This document shows, in pieces, positions 18,666-21,558 of a DNA stretch of 21,558 nucleotides (position 1 is its first letter; every line of letters begins with the position of its first letter). The notes under the pieces are model-generated. The model saw only the letters and a program-made list of their open reading frames with translations, was not told the origin of the DNA and searched no databases. The position numbers were made by a program, and so were the translations under genes. Origin of the DNA: Pseudomonadota bacterium (GTDB lineage: Bacteria; Pseudomonadota; Alphaproteobacteria; Caulobacterales; Caulobacteraceae); contig JAEZEZ010000102.1 in the NCBI GenBank assembly GCA_023432855.1, positions 1 through 21,558 of the forward strand, in the 5' to 3' direction.

Positions 18666-19435
18666 GCATCCCATCCGATGACCGCGGCCTGTTGCTGGCC
18701 GACGGCCTGTTCGAGACCCTGCTCTGGCGCGACGGCGGACCGGTCGACTTCCACACCCATGCGGACCGTCTGCGTCGGGGATGCGCGGCGCTCGGGCTGC
18801 CGGCGCCCACCGCCGCGCAGCTCACCGACGCCGTCGCCGCCGTGGTCGGCGCCGCACCGGCTGAGGGCTCGGCGTTTGCCGTTCGCCTGACCTGGACCGC
18901 CGGATCCGGCGGCCGAGGGCTGGGCCGCCCGGCGGAGCCCAGTCCCCGACTTGTGGCGGCGGCCTTCCCGGCCCCCGAACGCGAGGGCCCGGCGCGCCTG
19001 GCGACCAGCAGCATCCGCCGCAACCCGCACTCGCCGACCTCGCGGCTGAAGACGCTGGCCTACCTCGACAACGTCATGGCGCGGCGGGAAGCGCTGGCGG
19101 CCGGCGCCGATGAGGCGCTGATGCTCAACACGCGCGGCGAGGTGGCATGCGCCGCCGCCGCCAACCTCTTCTGGATCGAGGAAGACCGGCTGATGACGCC
19201 GGCGCTGGACGTCGGGGTGCTGGACGGCGTCACGCGAGGCCGCGTGCTGGCGGCGGCGTCCGCCGTCGGGCTCCGGGCGGAGGAGTGCGCCGTACCGGCG
19301 GAGAGACTCGCGTCGGCTACCGGGATGTTCCTGACCAACAGCCTGATCGGCGTCCGCCCCGTCGGTTCGCTGGACGGCAGGCCCGTCAGCCCCCATCCCG
19401 CAGTGGCGAGGCTGGCCGCGGCGGCCGGGGTCTAG
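18662..19435 (+). CDS. pabC: Aminodeoxychorismate lyase, class IV PLP enzyme
   Basis: The 257-residue protein has the fold-type IV aminotransferase/lyase pattern: DGLFETL near the N terminus, Lys130 in SRLKTLAYLDN as the pyridoxal-phosphate lysine, DEALMLNTRGEVACAAAANLFWI, GVLDGVTRGRVL and FLTNSLIGVRPV. Class IV includes branched-chain and D-amino-acid aminotransferases, but the ATGA overlap with pabB strongly favours 4-amino-4-deoxychorismate lyase, which releases pyruvate and forms 4-aminobenzoate. The start at 18662 is fixed by this overlap; the longer in-frame opening upstream lies inside pabB. Its stop overlaps that of the convergent TadE-like gene in the shared CTAG at 19432-19435, leaving no room for a terminator between them. 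Confidence 0.92.
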   Translation: MSIPSDDRGLLLADGLFETLLWRDGGPVDFHTHADRLRRGCAALGLPAPTAAQLTDAVAAVVGAAPAEGSAFAVRLTWTAGSGGRGLGRPAEPSPRLVAAAFPAPEREGPARLATSSIRRNPHSPTSRLKTLAYLDNVMARREALAAGADEALMLNTRGEVACAAAANLFWIEEDRLMTPALDVGVLDGVTRGRVLAAASAVGLRAEECAVPAERLASATGMFLTNSLIGVRPVGSLDGRPVSPHPAVARLAAAAGV

Positions 19436-19971
19436 CTCTTTGCGACCTGGTCGCTGAGGCGCGGGCGCAGGTAGTAGGTCTTCCGCATCGTCATCGACGA
19501 CGGCATGACGTGGTCGAAGGGGGAGGCGTAGACGTACTCCACCTCGGACATCACCACGCTCTCGCCATTGGCGATCAGATTGGCCGGCAGGCTGACGGTC
19601 GAGCCGTTGTTGCGCGGCGTCCAGTTGCTGGCCTGGCTCCAGTCGACCCGCGCCTGGCCGGAGCTGTTGCGCGTCACGCTGGTGATGCGCTGGCGCAGCG
19701 TCGCGGTCGGGAAAGGCTTCATGACCTGCGTCGCCACCTGGAAGACGTCGTTCAGCTCGGCCGTGCTGACGCTTTCGGACTGGGCCACGAGGTCCGCGAT
19801 GGCCGAGGCCACGTGCTCGGTGCGCTTCTGGGCCATGAAGCCCTGACACAGCTCGGCCAGGCCGAAATAGAACAGGATCATGATCGGCGCGATGAAGGCG
19901 AACTCCACCGCCGACACGCCCTTGCGGTCGTCGCGGAAGCGCCTGAGCCAGCGAACGGTGCGCAGCATCAT
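19432..19971 (-). CDS. TadE/TadG-like pseudopilin (Tad pilus)
   Basis: The 179-residue protein has a basic N terminus, then a pseudopilin-like segment KGVSAVEFAFIAPIMILFYF: Gly18 is the probable prepilin-peptidase site and Glu23 is the +5 Glu of the mature form, followed by one membrane helix. The remainder is an extracytoplasmic domain rich in Thr, Ser and Asn with no enzyme motif. This is the architecture of TadE, TadF and the TadG N terminus, minor pseudopilins required for Flp/Tad pilus assembly. The ATG at 19971 overlaps the stop of the previous TadE-like gene (ATGA), so the long upstream opening in this frame is not used. Which of TadE or TadF it represents cannot be settled. Confidence 0.85.
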   Translation of the reverse strand: MMLRTVRWLRRFRDDRKGVSAVEFAFIAPIMILFYFGLAELCQGFMAQKRTEHVASAIADLVAQSESVSTAELNDVFQVATQVMKPFPTATLRQRITSVTRNSSGQARVDWSQASNWTPRNNGSTVSLPANLIANGESVVMSEVEYVYASPFDHVMPSSMTMRKTYYLRPRLSDQVAKS

Positions 19972-20555
19972 TGGTAGGGCTCGTTGCGGAAGGTGGCGGC
20001 CGCCGTGACCACCGCCTCGCCGTTCTTCAGCTTGCCGAGCGCCTGCGACAGGAACGGCGTGAACAGCTTCCAGCGGTAGAAGCCGCGGGCGAGGACGATG
20101 TCTTCCGGCCCGCCTGGCACGAACGTCAGGCCGCCGTCGTTGAAGGTGCCGTCGCTCTGGACCGGGTTGGGCGGATTGGCGGTCGACCACTGCGGATAGG
20201 TGCGCACGTCCACGCTCAGGTGGGTCATGCAGTGGTCCTCGAGCCAGACCATGCGCTCGCAGACATTGGTGCGGAACGAGGCAGCCGAGGCGCCCCCGGC
20301 GGTCTGCAACTGGCCTGTGCGGATCTGCCGGGCTGCCGCGCGCATCCCGTCATCGAGCGTCGTCGAGATCGTGAACACGATGGCGAGCTCGATCATCGCG
20401 AAGAGCATGAAGAAGAAGGGCGCGGCGACGATGGCGAACTCCACCGCCGTGGCCCCGTCCTCAGCCCGCCGGAAGCGGCCGAGGGCGGCGCGAAGGCGTC
20501 CGCGGCCGGCCCTGGGTGTTGCGTGCTGCGTCTTCATCTCGCTGCCCCCGGTCAT
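19968..20555 (-). CDS. TadE-like pseudopilin (Tad pilus)
   Basis: The product is 195 residues from the ATG at 20555. A basic N-terminal region is followed by EDGATAVEFAIVAAPFFFML, with Gly34 as the probable CpaA/prepilin-peptidase cleavage point and Glu39 at mature position 5, then a single membrane helix to about residue 61. The exposed domain contains two Cys residues (in NVCERM and DHCMTH) that could form a disulfide. TadE-family minor pseudopilins help start or stabilise Flp pili. An alternative ATG at 20537 (MKTQHATP) has a slightly G-richer upstream region and would remove six residues; both are plausible. It overlaps the downstream TadE-like gene by ATGA and begins 4 bp after the upstream gene, indicating one transcript. 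Confidence 0.87.
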   Translation of the reverse strand: MTGGSEMKTQHATPRAGRGRLRAALGRFRRAEDGATAVEFAIVAAPFFFMLFAMIELAIVFTISTTLDDGMRAAARQIRTGQLQTAGGASAASFRTNVCERMVWLEDHCMTHLSVDVRTYPQWSTANPPNPVQSDGTFNDGGLTFVPGGPEDIVLARGFYRWKLFTPFLSQALGKLKNGEAVVTAAATFRNEPYQ

Positions 20556-20559
20556 CCGG

Positions 20560-20955
20560 TCAGGGCGTGGGCGGGGTCGGCGCGGGCCGGCCGGCGGTGC
20601 GGATGCTGGCCGAGCAGGTGCCGGCGCAGGCCATCTCGGTCACCTGCGAGCCGCGGTACACGGAGACGGCGCCCTCGGTCGGGGCGGTGACCACGACCTC
20701 GCCCTGCCACAGGGTGCGGCCCAGGGGATCGAGCACCACCACCTCGGTGACGCCGTAACCGCGCCCGGAGAGGAAGAGGGTCCGTTCGTCCACGACCGTC
20801 ACGTCCGCCACAGCCGGGTTGCCCACGATCACGGATGCGGCCGTGCCGCGCAGGTTGATGCGGGTCGTGTGGTCGATGGCCACGCTGGTGCGCGGCGCAG
20901 CCAGGGCCGGAGTGGCGATGGCCAGGGCCATGCAGGCGACGAGCAGGCGACGCAT
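20560..20955 (-). CDS. Periplasmic protein with secretin N-terminal (pilus assembly) domain, CpaC/RcpA N-domain-like
   Basis: The 131-residue protein starts with a Sec signal peptide (MRRLLVACMALAIATPALA, cleaved before APRTS). One small domain follows with VIVGNPAVADVTVVDERTLFLSGRGYGVTEVVVLDPLGRTL, the pattern of the N-terminal domain of Tad secretins CpaC/RcpA. The secretin barrel itself is absent: the protein ends in a short Cys-containing (CAGTC) Pro-rich tail, so it is either a separate small pilus-assembly factor or a duplicated N-domain. AAGGAG lies about 8 nt before the ATG at 20955. It is the first gene of a three-gene minus-strand set with two TadE-like pseudopilins. A role in the outer-membrane part of the Tad apparatus is inferred from family and context. 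Confidence 0.83.
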   Translation of the reverse strand: MRRLLVACMALAIATPALAAPRTSVAIDHTTRINLRGTAASVIVGNPAVADVTVVDERTLFLSGRGYGVTEVVVLDPLGRTLWQGEVVVTAPTEGAVSVYRGSQVTEMACAGTCSASIRTAGRPAPTPPTP

Positions 20956-21053
20956 GAATTCGCTCCTTGAGTCTTGGCGCGTGCGCGCGAGAGGCCAACT
21001 TGGCCCCGTTTCCTCAAGGAAGCCTGAATCCCCACGGTGAACGATTTCTTGCT

Positions 21054-21096
21054 CCGCCCGCCGGGCGGCCAGGTTCCCGGCGGGCGGATTTTTTTT
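21054..21096 (+). terminator. Strong Rho-independent terminator, plus-strand direction
   Basis: Perfect 12-bp GC stem (arms 21054-21065 and 21076-21087), 10-nt loop, then one A and eight consecutive T (21089-21096). It is orientated to stop plus-strand transcription. Read on the minus strand there is no U-tract after the stem. No plus-strand gene lies directly upstream, because the preceding 1.5 kb is coded on the minus strand. Confidence 0.85.
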
Positions 21097-21161
21097 CGGG
21101 AGGGCCGCCGTTGCTTGGCTCGGGCGAACCCGTTGCCGCGCAAGGGTTTGCGGCCTCCTGG

Positions 21162-21176
21162 TTAACCGATCTTCAT
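21162..21176 (+). promoter_or_regulatory. Weak second CtrA-like site upstream of pilA
   Basis: TTAA at 21162, seven bases, then TCAT gives six of eight matches to TTAA-N7-TTAA; the TTAACC part equals the usual half-site and forms the palindrome GGTTAACC at 21160-21167. Weak on its own. Confidence 0.2.
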
Positions 21177-21223
21177 AGTAAAGATTGGTTCACTATAAGA
21201 AAATTCAAGTAGAAACGCCATCG

Positions 21224-21238
21224 TTCACCCGTAATTAA
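21224..21238 (+). promoter_or_regulatory. Candidate CtrA box upstream of pilA
   Basis: TTCA (21224-21227), seven bases, then TTAA (21235-21238) matches seven of eight positions of the CtrA recognition sequence TTAA-N7-TTAA. It lies about 98 bp before the pilA start. In Caulobacter crescentus pilA is activated by CtrA, so a site here is expected; binding is inferred from sequence only. Confidence 0.42.
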
Positions 21239-21336
21239 GCGTGGCGCCGCATTCTGCTCATGCGTTCGGGGGACGAAGCGGATGAAACCGGCTCGGACCC
21301 TCTGGTGGGAAGTGTCAACTCGCTAAGGAGACCAAC

Positions 21337-21507
21337 ATGTCGAAGTTCATCAACCGCTTCATCAAAGACGAATCTGGCGCCACGGCCATCGAATACGGCC
21401 TGATCGCTGCTCTCATCGCTGTCGTGATCATCGCCGCTACTCAGGCGCTGGGCACCAACGTCAGCGGTAAGTTCCAGGAAGTCGCCGACGGCATCGCCGG
21501 CAGCTAA
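21337..21507 (+). CDS. pilA: Flp-family type IVb pilin
   Basis: This 56-residue protein is the major pilin of the Tad pilus. A short basic leader MSKFINRFIKDESG ends at Gly14, the prepilin-peptidase site. The mature protein begins ATAIEYGLIAALIAVVIIAA, with Glu19 at mature position 5, followed by Tyr20 (the Glu-Tyr pair of Flp pilins), and forms one hydrophobic helix with a short tail TNVSGKFQEVADGIAGS. Length and motifs match Caulobacter PilA. Pilin subunits are matured by CpaA and polymerised through the CpaC-F machinery for surface attachment and phage sensitivity. AAGGAG lies at 21325-21330, 6 nt before the ATG. Codons such as AAA, GAA, TCT and GCT are commoner than in neighbours, as in highly expressed genes. 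It is probably followed by cpa genes outside the window. Confidence 0.95.
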   Translation: MSKFINRFIKDESGATAIEYGLIAALIAVVIIAATQALGTNVSGKFQEVADGIAGS

Positions 21508-21542
21508 TCCTGAGAACACAAGACTGAACGCGGGGGGGGGGC

Positions 21543-21558
21543 GGGGGGCCAGCCCCCC
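21543..21558 (+). terminator. Possible pilA terminator hairpin, cut by the window end
   Basis: Six G (21543-21548), CCAG loop and six C (21553-21558) form a perfect stem 36 bp after the pilA stop; any T-tract would lie outside the window. A run of ten G (21532-21541) precedes it. A pilin-specific attenuating terminator here is common in pilus operons, but it is not proven. Confidence 0.4.

Larger units (their letters stand above)
20956..21336. other. Intergenic region between the Tad minus-strand set and pilA
   Basis: This 381-bp region has no convincing gene. Its left third is GC-rich and holds the Shine-Dalgarno of the minus-strand set and the plus-strand terminator at 21054-21096. From about 21160 to 21240 it is strikingly AT-rich and contains TTAA motifs and a candidate CtrA box. 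The rest is the probable pilA leader. Promoters for both directions must lie here. Confidence 0.7.

Noticed and set aside
16890..19849. Two long minus-strand open frames (514 and 520 codons) opposite the phosphatase, pabB, pabC and tad genes
   Set aside because: They are antisense to genes with clear active-site motifs and show only low-complexity Arg/Gly/Ala composition.
20967..21212. Plus-strand 81-codon open frame in the intergenic region before pilA
   Set aside because: It reads through the terminator stem and T-tract, has no ribosome-binding site I can defend and no recognisable sequence pattern.

Overview
The window is high-GC DNA with densely packed, often start-stop-overlapping genes. 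It contains a Flp/Tad pilin with a candidate CtrA box, TadE-type pseudopilins, Caulobacter-style promoter elements and several outer-membrane or periplasmic hydrolases. Together these point to an alphaproteobacterium of the Caulobacterales (Caulobacter, Phenylobacterium or Brevundimonas type). The taxon is inferred from gene content and style only.

Layout. Positions 1-89 hold the signal peptide of a secreted protein running off the left edge (minus strand). 206-2257 (minus) is a secreted S9 prolyl-oligopeptidase-type peptidase. From a divergent intergenic region, a tight seven-gene plus-strand operon (2390-9837) begins: a fused flavin monooxygenase/old-yellow-enzyme reductase, an SDR dehydrogenase, a crotonase, an acyl-CoA dehydrogenase, a benzoate/2-aminobenzoate-type CoA ligase, a 4-hydroxybenzoyl-CoA-type thioesterase and a RidA-family protein. 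Consecutive genes overlap by 1-4 bp or are 1 bp apart. This looks like an aerobic CoA-dependent pathway for 2-aminobenzoate (anthranilate) or a related 2-substituted benzoate. Next come a stand-alone Lrp/AsnC ligand-binding (RAM) domain protein (minus) and, divergent from it, an arylformamidase-like hydrolase (plus). The hydrolase suggests that the pathway may be fed by tryptophan/kynurenine degradation.

The middle (10993-17285) is mixed. It has a lipoprotein with an HEGYPGHH metallopeptidase-like motif (minus), a single-pass membrane protein and a lipoprotein alpha/beta hydrolase in tandem, AMP nucleosidase (amn), a multi-pass membrane protein paired with a small winged-helix regulator behind an AT-rich set of inverted half-sites, and a tyrosine phosphatase.

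The right end has pabB and pabC (folate branch of chorismate metabolism) overlapping by ATGA. pabC is convergent with a three-gene minus-strand Tad-pilus set: a short secretin-N-domain periplasmic protein and two TadE-like pseudopilins. A strong plus-strand intrinsic terminator with no evident upstream plus-strand gene lies in the 381-bp intergenic region before the 56-residue Flp pilin gene pilA.

The most interesting proposal is that the RidA-family protein carries Met in place of the conserved carboxylate-binding Arg105. It sits where the anthraniloyl-CoA pathway would need an enzyme to hydrolyse an enamine-CoA intermediate, so it may be a pathway-dedicated enamine-CoA deaminase. An atypical crotonase lacking the first catalytic Glu is a candidate for the ring-opening step.
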